Of a stretch of 21,640 bases of DNA, positions 7,379-12,668 are shown piece after piece (the stretch's first letter is position 1; each line of letters starts with the position of its first letter). The stretch is taken from the IMG/VR virus record IMGVR_UViG_3300044612_000754, positions 1-21,640 of that record; one strand, 5' to 3'. Origin of the DNA: a virus. The notes under the pieces were generated by a model that searched no databases, was not told where the DNA came from, and saw only the letters and a program-made list of their open reading frames with translations. The position numbers and the translations under genes were made by a program.

Positions 7379-8424
7379 CTCTATCTGACGACGCCAAGAA
7401 ACTGCAACTAGAAGTAGACGAATCAGTTTCAGAACTTCGTCAGACTCTTGTACGGACACAAAAAGAATTGTCCAAAGCAAAACAACGGACAGAAGAATTA
7501 GTAGAAGCTACGATTCAAGCATGTAAAGATGCAACTTTGGCTTTAGGACCAATGAAACCTATTGAAGGTCCAAAGGTAGATAAACGCCGCAAAAGAGCAG
7601 AAGTTGCTTTGTGGCATCTTACTGATTGGCAAGGAGCAAAAGTAACTCCTAGTTATAACTCAGAAATCATGAGAACTAGAGTTATGGACTTTACAACTAA
7701 AGCAACTAAAATTACAGAAATACAAAGACAAGACCATCCAGTCAATGATGTTGTAATTTGCTTTGGCGGAGATATGGTTGAAGGTCTTTTTAACTATCCT
7801 GCTCAACTATGGGAAATAGATCTTAGTTTATACGACCAATACATAACAGTTAGCCGTTTAATAGTAGATGTTGTACGACAAGCATTAGCAGTTTACCATC
7901 ATGTAACTGTTATTGCAGAATGGGGAAATCATGGCCGAATCGGAAACAAAAGAGCGGACGTACCGAAGTCTGATAATTTTGACCGTATGTGTTATGAGTT
8001 GGCTCGTCAGTTATTATGTTCTGAAGAAGCGACTGCTAAAAGACTAACATGGGATCCACGCCATGGTGTTGAAGATATTCAGCGCATTGAGATCGGCAAC
8101 TATCGAGCTCTTCTTATGCATGGCGATGAAGTTGGTAGATCTGGTTTTGCTTCTCCGGCCGGATGGCAAGCAGCAGGAAACAGATGGAAAGCTGGAGCTT
8201 ACGACTGGAACTTTCAAGACATATACTTGGGTCATTACCATCGTCATGCACAAGAACCGTTATCAGATGGTCTTGGATCAGTATACTGGACCGGTTCAAC
8301 GGAGTCCGATAACCGCTACGCGCGCGACTCTATGGCCGCCTCAGGTGTTCCTTCTCAAAGACTCCACTTCATTGATCCCGAACGAGGTCGTGTCACTGCT
8401 TGTTATCAAGTTTGGCTAGACTAA
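7375..8424 (+). CDS. calcineurin-like metallophosphoesterase
   Basis: A 349-residue protein with a coiled-coil N-terminus (about 10-50) and a complete set of metallophosphoesterase blocks: HLTDW (Asp84), FGGDMVEG (Asp133), GNHGR (Asn185, His186), MHGDE (His249) and GHYHRH (His287/His289). The first block has Asp-x-x rather than the usual DxH, but all other metal-ligand blocks are intact. Enzymes of this fold cut phosphodiester or phosphomonoester bonds with two metal ions; the phage substrate is unknown and may be DNA (SbcD/Mre11 are distant relatives) or a nucleotide. It begins in an ATGA overlap with the HTH gene and ends in a TAATG overlap with the next. Confidence 0.82.
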   Translation: MTLSDDAKKLQLEVDESVSELRQTLVRTQKELSKAKQRTEELVEATIQACKDATLALGPMKPIEGPKVDKRRKRAEVALWHLTDWQGAKVTPSYNSEIMRTRVMDFTTKATKITEIQRQDHPVNDVVICFGGDMVEGLFNYPAQLWEIDLSLYDQYITVSRLIVDVVRQALAVYHHVTVIAEWGNHGRIGNKRADVPKSDNFDRMCYELARQLLCSEEATAKRLTWDPRHGVEDIQRIEIGNYRALLMHGDEVGRSGFASPAGWQAAGNRWKAGAYDWNFQDIYLGHYHRHAQEPLSDGLGSVYWTGSTESDNRYARDSMAASGVPSQRLHFIDPERGRVTACYQVWLD

Positions 8425-8690
8425 TGAATCGCAAAGAGATCTTAGATGAAGCAACACGTTTAATTTATAATGACAGGCAAGCAGATTATGGAACTCCACA
8501 AGAAAACCATGACCGCATTGCAAAGCTTTGGAGTGTAGTTTTAGGCATTACCGTAGAACCTTGGCAAGTTGCATTGTGCATGAATCAAGTCAAAGTTGCT
8601 CGATTAGTCCAATCACCTCAAAAATTAGATGGTTGGTTAGATGGTGCAGCTTATATGGCTATTGGCGGAGAACTGGCTACGGAGGAATAA
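8424..8690 (+). CDS. DUF6378-like phage protein
   Basis: An 88-residue protein. The ATG at 8424 overlaps the previous stop (TAATG) and is preferred over an in-frame start 24 bases upstream that lies inside the phosphoesterase gene. The sequence NRKEILDEATRLI, DRQADYGTPQENHDRIAKLW, EPWQVALCMNQVKVARL and KLDGWLDGAAYMAIGGE follows the pattern of a widespread phage family annotated as DUF6378, an all-helical domain often near nucleotide metabolism genes. The DYG-x(n)-N-x-x-R-I-A-x-x-W signature is well kept. Function is unknown; a MazG-like nucleotide-related role has been suggested by its shape, which I cannot confirm. Confidence 0.78.
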   Translation: MNRKEILDEATRLIYNDRQADYGTPQENHDRIAKLWSVVLGITVEPWQVALCMNQVKVARLVQSPQKLDGWLDGAAYMAIGGELATEE

Positions 8691-9286
8691 TGACAACACT
8701 CATTGCATATCAACATGATGACTATTGCATCATTGCTGCAGATACGCAAACAACTGGTTATGACATGAGAGCTGATTGTTCTCCTATGGGCAAAATTGCT
8801 GAAAATGGCAAATACTTAGTTTCTGCTGCCGGTTTAGTCCGAGGCATGAATCTGATCCAACATGCTTTTAATCCACCGGCGCCTCCAAGATCTAAAAATC
8901 TAGATAAGTTTATGGTAACTCAGTTTGTGCCAAACCTACGCAAAACCTTTGGAATCTCAGGCTATGACATCAAATCTGAAGGCTATCCATCATCTTTTGA
9001 GAATGATTTTATAGTTGCAGTCAATGGAACTATCTACTTTATCGATGAAGTGTATGGATTAGAAAAGACAAAAGATAAGGTCTACACAACAGGAACAGGT
9101 GCCAAACTTGCTCTTGGAGCTGCTCATGCTCTTGGAATTGACGAAGTAGATGAATATGAAGAAGCGATTGAGATCTTAGAACAAGCGGTTAAAACAGCAA
9201 TTCGATTCGATATCAATAGTGGTGGACAAGTGCAAGTAGCATTACAAACAAAAGCTGGAAAAAATCACATTGCATTCTTAGATTAA
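8690..9286 (+). CDS. proteasome beta/HslV-like Ntn hydrolase
   Basis: A 198-residue protein whose ATG overlaps the previous stop (TAATG), with GGAGG just upstream. Removing Met leaves an N-terminal Thr-Thr, the nucleophile position of proteasome beta and HslV subunits. With that Thr as residue 1, IIAADTQTT puts Asp exactly at position 17, the proteasome catalytic Asp, and a Lys at 34 near the expected 33. GTGAKLALGAAHALG matches the GSGxxYAxGxxxAL block (Thr replacing Ser129), and RFDINSGGQVQV matches the conserved D-x-x-S-G-G block (Asp174, Ser177 in full numbering). These enzymes hydrolyse peptide bonds in barrel-shaped chambers. No ATPase or alpha subunit gene is adjacent. It is the last gene before a strong terminator. 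Confidence 0.8.
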   Translation: MTTLIAYQHDDYCIIAADTQTTGYDMRADCSPMGKIAENGKYLVSAAGLVRGMNLIQHAFNPPAPPRSKNLDKFMVTQFVPNLRKTFGISGYDIKSEGYPSSFENDFIVAVNGTIYFIDEVYGLEKTKDKVYTTGTGAKLALGAAHALGIDEVDEYEEAIEILEQAVKTAIRFDINSGGQVQVALQTKAGKNHIAFLD

Positions 9287-9301
9287 AATAGCAAAAAAGA
9301 A

Positions 9302-9330
9302 GCCCCTGCCTTTCGGCAGGGGCCTTTTTC
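9302..9330 (+). terminator. strong bidirectional terminator
   Basis: GCCCCTGCC (9302-9310) pairs perfectly with GGCAGGGGC (9315-9323) around a TTTC loop. On the plus strand it is followed by C, T5, C, T5. On the minus strand it is followed by a run rich in T (the plus strand reads AAAAAAGAA just before it). It lies between two convergent genes and so can end both transcripts. The stem is by far the most GC-rich short segment nearby. Confidence 0.93.
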
Positions 9331-9338
9331 TTTTTGTC

Positions 9339-10307
9339 TTAGCGAACCATCTCCAAGACTCGATCTGATAGAGATGTTCCTTGATTCATCATGAATCGCT
9401 CACCAGCCGCAAAGTCATTAGCTGAACGAGTTGTGCGGGTCCATTGTTCGAACTCTGTGAAAGCATTAACAATTCCCCATGCTGTTCCTTTAATGTTTTC
9501 TTGAGTGTGACCATTCCATATACCTAGAAGCATTTGGTGACGCTCACGAACATTGTTTTGCTGACGCTCAGTCATATTGTCTTCATCTAGAGGAAGAACA
9601 TCTTTGACAATTGACCAGAAGTCAGAGTTAGCAACTTTCTTCTCAAATAGAGCAGATGAAAGAAGGTTGAATTCTTCATTTGACTTAAGAACAACACCTA
9701 GAGTTTGACGAACATCTTCGATTTTGACATTCATACGAGCTGAATGGCGGAAAGAAATAGAAGAAGCATTTGTCCAACGTGTCATTCCGTTTGTGCAGAT
9801 CAAGCGAAGATACTTGATTTCAAAGCGAAGTGAATCTGTTCCATCGTGAGTATTTGATGCAACTAAAAATGCTTCTACTGGATCAACATTCTTAAGAGTA
9901 AGATCAAGAGTGTTAGGAAGCTTTGCAGCCATGAAGATTTTCTTGCCACCGCGTAGTTCACCAGCTGACTGGTAAATTGCACCGGCTTCGTACATAACAG
10001 AATCCACAATGTTCACAATGTCGTTGTTCTGGACAATTGTATATGTAGGAGAAGTGATACCTAGAACAGAAGCTGATCCGTCCTTGTTAACACGAGTTGT
10101 AGCAACTTTGTCTTCAAGAGTAACAACAGTTACTCCATCATTGTTGATTGCTGTAGTTGAAAGTGGAGTGTGTTGAACTTCCCAATCAAGTTTTGCATTC
10201 TCAAGAACTTGAGCTGCAGAGATTTGCTCGTCACTTGAATTTACCCATGTTGCTGTGCTGATCCATGGTGCCTTGCGACGTGCTGCGTTCTGGATTTCTA
10301 CTGACAT
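9339..10307 (-). CDS. DUF932 family phage/plasmid protein
   Basis: A 322-residue protein of the DUF932 family (phage/plasmid-like protein, TIGR03299 type), recognised by APWISTATWV, LGITSPTYTIVQN (near residue 85), AGELRGGKKIFMAAKLP, SNTHDGTDSLRFE and RLICTNGM. The start chosen is the ATG at 10305-10307 because GCCAGGAGG lies six bases before it; an in-frame ATG 54 bases further upstream would put this ribosome site inside the gene. These proteins are widespread on phages and plasmids but their function is not known. It is one of only two clear minus-strand genes and shares a hairpin leader with three others. Confidence 0.85.
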   Translation of the reverse strand: MSVEIQNAARRKAPWISTATWVNSSDEQISAAQVLENAKLDWEVQHTPLSTTAINNDGVTVVTLEDKVATTRVNKDGSASVLGITSPTYTIVQNNDIVNIVDSVMYEAGAIYQSAGELRGGKKIFMAAKLPNTLDLTLKNVDPVEAFLVASNTHDGTDSLRFEIKYLRLICTNGMTRWTNASSISFRHSARMNVKIEDVRQTLGVVLKSNEEFNLLSSALFEKKVANSDFWSIVKDVLPLDEDNMTERQQNNVRERHQMLLGIWNGHTQENIKGTAWGIVNAFTEFEQWTRTTRSANDFAAGERFMMNQGTSLSDRVLEMVR

Positions 10308-10345
10308 TTGTTCCTCCTGGCGATTTATTCTGATGGACTCATCAG
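10308..10345 (-). promoter_or_regulatory. hairpin leader with extended ribosome site for the DUF932 gene
   Basis: On the minus strand CTGATG-AGTC-CATCAG (plus coordinates 10330-10345) forms a six-bp hairpin with a four-base loop. Five bases later comes AATCGCCAGGAG (10314-10325), one base different from the AACCGCCAGGAG of three other leaders, and six bases after that the ATG. The layout is the same as at 10573, 10919 and 11498. Confidence 0.7.
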
Positions 10346-10382
10346 CAGTGTCATTTAACACTGGACACTCCTTGCGGAGTGT
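10346..10382. promoter_or_regulatory. palindrome and hairpin between the two minus-strand genes
   Basis: 10346-10363 reads CAGTGTCATTTAACACTG, a six-bp inverted repeat around a six-base centre; on the minus strand it contains GTGTTAAATG, similar to the -10 region words before two plus-strand genes. Next to it ACACTCC (10365-10371) pairs with GGAGTGT (10376-10382) around TTGC. Together they may form an internal promoter/operator or a processing hairpin. There is no T-run to make a clear terminator. Confidence 0.45.
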
Positions 10383-10389
10383 TTCGTCC

Positions 10390-10572
10390 TTAGCGATATC
10401 CTGCTTCGTGTAAAGCTTTGAAAATATTATTTACACGCTCAACGTTAATTTTTTGGTGTTCAGTTTCTTGCATGTAGTTTTTCATTTCAAACTCTTGCAA
10501 TACACAATCAAGTTGTGCGATTTGCTTTGCATCGAATGTAACTGTGATTGTAGTTCCGATTGCTATTCCCAT
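10390..10572 (-). CDS. small protein of unknown function
   Basis: A 60-residue protein (starts MGIAIGTTITVTFDAKQIAQ) with an N-terminal strand-like part and a helical, mostly polar remainder (DCVLQEFEMKNYMQETEHQK, VERVNNIFKALHEAGYR). The start is supported by AACCGCCAGGAG six bases upstream on the minus strand, the extended ribosome site shared with other genes here. It is the first gene of the leftward transcript, ahead of the DUF932 gene. A place next to the divergent control region would suit a regulator, but no DNA-binding motif is evident. Confidence 0.65.
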   Translation of the reverse strand: MGIAIGTTITVTFDAKQIAQLDCVLQEFEMKNYMQETEHQKINVERVNNIFKALHEAGYR

Positions 10573-10610
10573 TTTTTACTCCTGGCGGTTTATGGCAACC
10601 GGTTGGTTGC
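10573..10610 (-). promoter_or_regulatory. hairpin leader with extended ribosome site, leftward transcript
   Basis: On the minus strand the leader reads GCAACC-AACC-GGTTGC (hairpin, plus 10595-10610), four bases, AACCGCCAGGAG (10579-10590), six bases, ATG. Just upstream it has CCTATGAGCAACC, the same word found in the rightward leader at 10918-10929. The two divergent transcripts thus begin with related 5' ends. Confidence 0.72.
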
Positions 10611-10660
10611 TCATAGGTACATTCAATACTGTCCACCGTCCTTTGTACACTTCATTGGAA

Positions 10661-10700
10661 AAGATCTTTTTAGATCCTTTTGGAACATTTTAGATCTTGA
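10661..10700 (+). repeat. four 10-bp phased repeats with T-tracts
   Basis: The blocks AAGATCTTTT, TAGATCCTTT, TGGAACATTT and TAGATCTTGA follow one another in exact 10-base register, so T-tracts recur once per helical turn. Such phasing bends DNA and is typical of origins and strong promoters. A related word, AAGATCTTTTAGAAACATTT, appears again near 10856-10875. GATC sites recur in the same phase. Confidence 0.65.
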
Positions 10701-10753
10701 TATGTCCAGATCGAGCGGCCAGGTTTGTCCCAGGACGACGGACATATTGATCC

Positions 10754-10769
10754 GAGTATATTTATACTC
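10754..10769. promoter_or_regulatory. palindrome near the centre of the divergent region
   Basis: GAGTATA (10754-10760) and TATACTC (10763-10769) are perfect inverted repeats separated by TT. The centre lies within about three bases of the middle of the 10573-10956 gap. It could be an operator for a dimeric regulator acting on both transcripts. Confidence 0.5.
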
Positions 10770-10884
10770 ACCACAAATGGACCCGCGTCCTGGTAAATCC
10801 TGGCGGTTCTGGCTAACTTATGTGCCACCGGCCAGAACAGATGTTCTGGTAAATAAGATCTTTTAGAAACATTTCCACAAATGG

Positions 10885-10913
10885 TGGATAAATGTCCACA
10901 AATAGTGTATATT
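10885..10913 (+). promoter_or_regulatory. candidate promoter of the rightward small-gene operon
   Basis: TGGATA (10885-10890) and TATATT (10908-10913) are 17 bases apart and resemble sigma-70/SigA -35 and -10 boxes. GTGGA (10884-10888) and TCCAC (10895-10899) form an inverted repeat over the -35 box, a possible operator. The stretch AGTGTATATTGATCC here is close to AGTGTATAATGGTCC of the promoter at 11470. Confidence 0.5.
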
Positions 10914-10918
10914 GATCC

Positions 10919-10950
10919 TATGAGCAACCGCTCATACTAACCGCCAGGAG
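10919..10950 (+). promoter_or_regulatory. hairpin leader with extended ribosome site, rightward operon
   Basis: TATGAGC-AACC-GCTCATA (10919-10936) is a perfect seven-bp hairpin with a four-base loop. Two bases later comes AACCGCCAGGAG (10939-10950), then six A's and the ATG at 10957. The hairpin follows the likely transcription start directly, so it would sit at the very 5' end of the mRNA. Confidence 0.75.
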
Positions 10951-10956
10951 AAAAAA

Positions 10957-11172
10957 ATGAACACAATGTCACAAGAACAAACATCATGGAATAACGTTTG
11001 TGGACTTCCAATCAAGTTTCACTTATTAAAGATTGTACTTGATTATGCAGATGGTTCTTCATCACAATCAGAATATGCAGATTATTATGGACGCATGACT
11101 GTAGAACAAAAGCAAATTGCAGATGACATGGTAATGGAAATTGCAATTGCTACAAAGAAGGAGATGATCTAA
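10957..11172 (+). CDS. small acidic protein of unknown function
   Basis: A 71-residue protein, first gene of the rightward operon, with the strong leader AACCGCCAGGAG and ATG at 10957. It has a short N-terminal part (NNVCGLPIKFHLLKIVLDYA), a Ser/Gln/Tyr-rich middle (DGSSSQSEYADYYGR) and a helical end (VEQKQIADDMVMEIAIATKK). No recognised domain. The stop overlaps the ATG of the next gene (TAATG), so the two are translationally coupled. Its place at the head of the operon suggests early, abundant expression, as for many small phage proteins that act on host targets. Confidence 0.7.
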   Translation: MNTMSQEQTSWNNVCGLPIKFHLLKIVLDYADGSSSQSEYADYYGRMTVEQKQIADDMVMEIAIATKKEMI

Positions 11173-11348
11173 TGACTCACTTAACTAAAGAATGGGCAAC
11201 TCAGTTTGCTGCAAAACTTCGTTCAGATTATCCTGAACTATCTAGCGTCAATGAAATTATTGACCGCGCAAAAGCTGATGGACGTTTCGAATCAGAAATT
11301 GAAATGCTTGCAGTATGGGGCAGACTTATGAGAGGATCTGAATCATGA
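11172..11348 (+). CDS. small protein of unknown function
   Basis: A 58-residue protein starting at the ATG that overlaps the preceding stop and ending in an ATGA overlap with the next gene. The sequence (MTHLTKEWATQFAAKLRSDY, then SVNEIIDRAKADGRFES and EIEMLAVWGRLM) predicts three helices and a charged surface. No family is recognised. The gene is short but its coupling at both ends and good coding character make it credible. Confidence 0.65.
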   Translation: MTHLTKEWATQFAAKLRSDYPELSSVNEIIDRAKADGRFESEIEMLAVWGRLMRGSES

Positions 11349-11497
11349 AAGTTTGTCACATGTGTGGTTGGGAAACTAACAATATGCAAAATCGTTGGTA
11401 TCAATATGACAACGGTCAGCGTTTCATTGCAAGTATATGCACAAATTGTGCTGAATTGCACAAAAAACTTTCGACTCAAAAAGTCCGCAGTGTATAA
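11345..11497 (+). CDS. small zinc-ribbon protein
   Basis: A 50-residue protein with two CxxC pairs: Cys4/Cys7 (VCHMCG) and Cys32/Cys35 (SICTNCAEL). This four-Cys arrangement is a standard zinc ribbon, which usually contacts nucleic acid or protein. The ATG overlaps the previous stop (ATGA). The -10 box of the next promoter (11493-11498) overlaps its stop codon. Specific function unknown; it is one of several stand-alone zinc ribbons in this window. Confidence 0.7.
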   Translation: MKVCHMCGWETNNMQNRWYQYDNGQRFIASICTNCAELHKKLSTQKVRSV

Positions 11498-11498
11498 T
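11470..11498 (+). promoter_or_regulatory. promoter for the metallohydrolase gene
   Basis: TTCGAC (11470-11475) and a perfect TATAAT (11493-11498) are 17 bases apart. The -10 box overlaps the stop codon of the preceding zinc-ribbon gene. Transcription would start near 11505, leaving a 5' leader of about 25 bases. Confidence 0.65.
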
Positions 11499-11524
11499 GG
11501 TCCAGTACCACTAACCGCCAGGAG
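11498..11524 (+). promoter_or_regulatory. leader with extended ribosome site for the metallohydrolase gene
   Basis: TGGT (11498-11501) can pair with ACCA (11507-11510), a weaker version of the leader hairpin. Two bases later AACCGCCAGGAG (11513-11524) follows, then GAAAA and the ATG at 11530. If transcription starts near 11505 the left arm would not be in the mRNA, so the hairpin may not matter for this gene. Confidence 0.6.
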
Positions 11525-11529
11525 GAAAA

Positions 11530-12021
11530 ATGAAAGTCAGAGATCAAGCAGGAAAACTCTACGCTGCCGAATCTTTAGCATTCCAGAAATCGTCTGAGGA
11601 TATGACGCTGAAAGAATGTCAGAAGTTCGTAGATAAAGTTATGTCTAGAAGTTTTGTGCAACGTAATTATCCATGGAATCGTGGACAGATTGTGGTTCAT
11701 GATGGACGCCGCAGAAGAAATGCCGGTGCAACTTGGCGGCATGGAAGTTATGCGATACTTCTGCCTAAGTGGGCAAGAAATGAGTTTGTAATCCTTCATG
11801 AAATAGCTCATCATATTAGTGGTGGCTCAGGTCATGATTACAAATATGCTGATTGTCTGCTGAATCTAGTAAGAAATGTTATGGGCAAAGAAGAAGCATT
11901 GCAACTTCAAGCAGCGTTTCATTTCAAAGGAGTAAAGGTCATTGGAAAGAATGGACCAGTCAAAGCAAGATGTCCGAAGGAGAAAAAGGAATGGATCCAG
12001 AATCTGAAGGTGGCATCATGA
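11530..12021 (+). CDS. putative metallohydrolase with HExxH motif (TIGR04338-like)
   Basis: A 163-residue protein with a classic zinc protease signature, LHEIAHHISGG, giving His90, Glu91 and His94, and a possible third ligand His102 in GSGHDYKYAD. The N-terminus DQAGKLYAAES matches the start of the actinobacterial/actinophage metallohydrolase family known as TIGR04338. The long middle insert (RGQIVVHDGRRRRNAGATW) is basic. It could cleave a host or phage protein; the substrate is unknown. It has its own promoter and the shared leader, so it seems to be set under the same control as the gene at 10957. The stop overlaps the next gene (ATGA). Confidence 0.78.
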   Translation: MKVRDQAGKLYAAESLAFQKSSEDMTLKECQKFVDKVMSRSFVQRNYPWNRGQIVVHDGRRRRNAGATWRHGSYAILLPKWARNEFVILHEIAHHISGGSGHDYKYADCLLNLVRNVMGKEEALQLQAAFHFKGVKVIGKNGPVKARCPKEKKEWIQNLKVAS

Positions 12022-12134
12022 CTTGTAATCTATGTTATGGAAAAGGATATATCTATCACTCTCATCAGGAGGAATATGATGTTGAAGTCTGCATTTGTCA
12101 GCAAACTAAGGAGACTAGCAATGAAACTAACTAA
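12018..12134 (+). CDS. very small zinc-finger-like protein
   Basis: A 38-residue protein starting in an ATGA overlap with the metallohydrolase gene. It begins MTCNLCYGKGY, a DnaJ-type CxxCxGxG half-site (Cys3, Cys6), followed by VCIC (Cys25, Cys27), so four Cys could hold one zinc ion. It is short, but the overlap at its start and the fact that the next gene starts inside its end suggest it is translated. Function unknown. Confidence 0.5.
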   Translation: MTCNLCYGKGYIYHSHQEEYDVEVCICQQTKETSNETN

Positions 12135-12267
12135 ACGTGGCAAACGAGTTAGAGCGATATTCATCTTAATTGGTTTATGGGCAATTTGGCAAGTGTCCAT
12201 GAATCTATGGTGGACAGATGGTGGTTATTGCTGGGGAACTATGGTTGAATGTATGTTGGACGATTAA
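12121..12267 (+). CDS. small membrane protein
   Basis: A 48-residue protein with a basic N-terminus (MKLTKRGKRVR), one membrane segment (AIFILIGLWAIWQVSM) and a short Trp/Cys-containing outer part (NLWWTDGGYCWGTMVECMLDD). The start at 12121 has AAGGAG seven bases upstream. An alternative start at 12079 in the same frame has a perfect AGGAGG six bases upstream and would add 14 residues; the choice is uncertain. The basic-in orientation puts the two Cys outside, where they could form a disulfide. Function unknown. Confidence 0.55.
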   Translation: MKLTKRGKRVRAIFILIGLWAIWQVSMNLWWTDGGYCWGTMVECMLDD

Positions 12268-12298
12268 CCGGAGAACCGCCAGGTAAACCGGTTAATCG
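12261..12298. promoter_or_regulatory. 11-bp hairpin presenting the AACCGCCAGG word in its loop
   Basis: CGATTAACCGG (12261-12271) pairs perfectly with CCGGTTAATCG (12288-12298). The 16-base loop contains AACCGCCAGG (12274-12283). The left arm includes the stop codon of the membrane protein gene. There is no immediate T-run, so it is a weak candidate for a simple terminator, and no ATG follows at ribosome-site distance. Confidence 0.65.
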
Positions 12299-12401
12299 CA
12301 TGCGGATTGTATAACATAATTTATTTTTATGTTTATGTCCGCTGATAAAACACCATGCGGCAATGGTCGAATGGTCACTACGGACAGTTTAGGATATGCA
12401 C
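12299..12401 (+). promoter_or_regulatory. AT-rich intergenic region with small repeats before the HTH gene
   Basis: CATGCGG occurs at about 12300 and 12354; AATGGTC occurs twice in eight-base register (12362-12368 and 12370-12376); TGTCCG (12336-12341) and CGGACA (12381-12386) are inverted repeats. An AT-rich core (TATAACATAATTTATTTTTAT, split across 12310-12330) could hold a -10 box. AGGA at 12391-12394 is the ribosome site of the HTH gene. The arrangement suits autoregulation by that protein. Confidence 0.45.
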
Positions 12402-12584
12402 ATGACAAATGAAAATAGAAAGTCCCTAACAACGGGGCAAGCTGCAAAGCTCATCGGACGCAACTCACGAACAGTACGACGTTGGGTTGATCTTGGAAAA
12501 GTTGAAGGTTACAAAACACCTTCAAACTTACGTTACGTTTATCAAGATGCATTAGATGCATTGATGAATGGAACCAAAAGCTAA
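12402..12584 (+). CDS. MerR/excisionase-type helix-turn-helix protein
   Basis: A 60-residue DNA-binding protein consisting of one winged HTH of the MerR/Xis type: LTTGQAAKLIGRNSRTVRRW (recognition helix RTVRRWVDLG), then KVEGYKTPSNLRYVYQDALD. The ATG at 12402 is chosen because AGGA lies seven bases before it; an ATG two codons earlier leaves only one base of spacing. No integrase gene is visible, so an excisionase role has no support and a transcription regulator is more likely, perhaps of the operon that starts just after it. Confidence 0.8.
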   Translation: MTNENRKSLTTGQAAKLIGRNSRTVRRWVDLGKVEGYKTPSNLRYVYQDALDALMNGTKS

Positions 12585-12609
12585 CTAACACAACGACTAG
12601 GAGGCAACT

Positions 12610-12663
12610 ATGTTTGTGTTTATTTATGCTGTATCTGCCCGCCGTCAGAGGAACGATGTCTGA
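12610..12663 (+). CDS. possible 17-residue leader peptide
   Basis: A tiny frame (MFVFIYAVSARRQRNDV) with the best ribosome site of the neighbourhood, AGGAGG at 12599-12604, five bases before the ATG. Its stop is five bases before the ATG of the lysozyme-like gene, which has only a weak ribosome site of its own. This suggests translational coupling. Alternatively the two frames were once joined and a frameshift or sequence error separates them, since RRQR would make a fitting basic start for the signal peptide. Confidence 0.45.
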   Translation: MFVFIYAVSARRQRNDV

Positions 12664-12668
12664 AGGTC

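Larger units (their letters stand above)
10611..10918. promoter_or_regulatory. divergent control region, possible replication origin
   Basis: This gene-free stretch separates the divergent gene sets. It holds phased repeats (10661-10700), a near-central palindrome (10754-10769), an inverted repeat of TATGTCC (10701-10707) with GGACATA (10740-10746), a hairpin CCAGAAC/GTTCTGG around 10832-10850, and a minus-oriented AACCGCCAGG at 10799-10808 with no gene start behind it. DnaA-box-like words (consensus TTATCCACA or TTGTCCACA) occur at 10629-10637, 10702-10710, 10871-10879, 10892-10900 and, on the minus strand, 10883-10891, the last two with one mismatch each. Operators, an origin, or both are possible. 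Confidence 0.55.

Noticed and set aside
8528-8690. N-terminal extension of the Ntn hydrolase to an ATG at 8528
   Set aside because: It would overlap the DUF6378-like gene out of frame; the ATG at 8690 has GGAGG upstream and gives the Thr-first N-terminus.
10453-10866. A 137-residue open frame on the plus strand across the control region
   Set aside because: It runs antisense to the 60-residue gene and through repeats, hairpins and a leader; composition is unlike a protein and there is no ribosome site.
10670-10927. An 85-residue minus-strand open frame in the control region
   Set aside because: It covers the rightward promoter, the palindrome and the phased repeats and starts inside the leader hairpin; no coding character.
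12402-12584. Excisionase of a lysogeny module
   Set aside because: The HTH fits Xis or MerR, but no integrase, attachment site or immunity gene is visible in the window.
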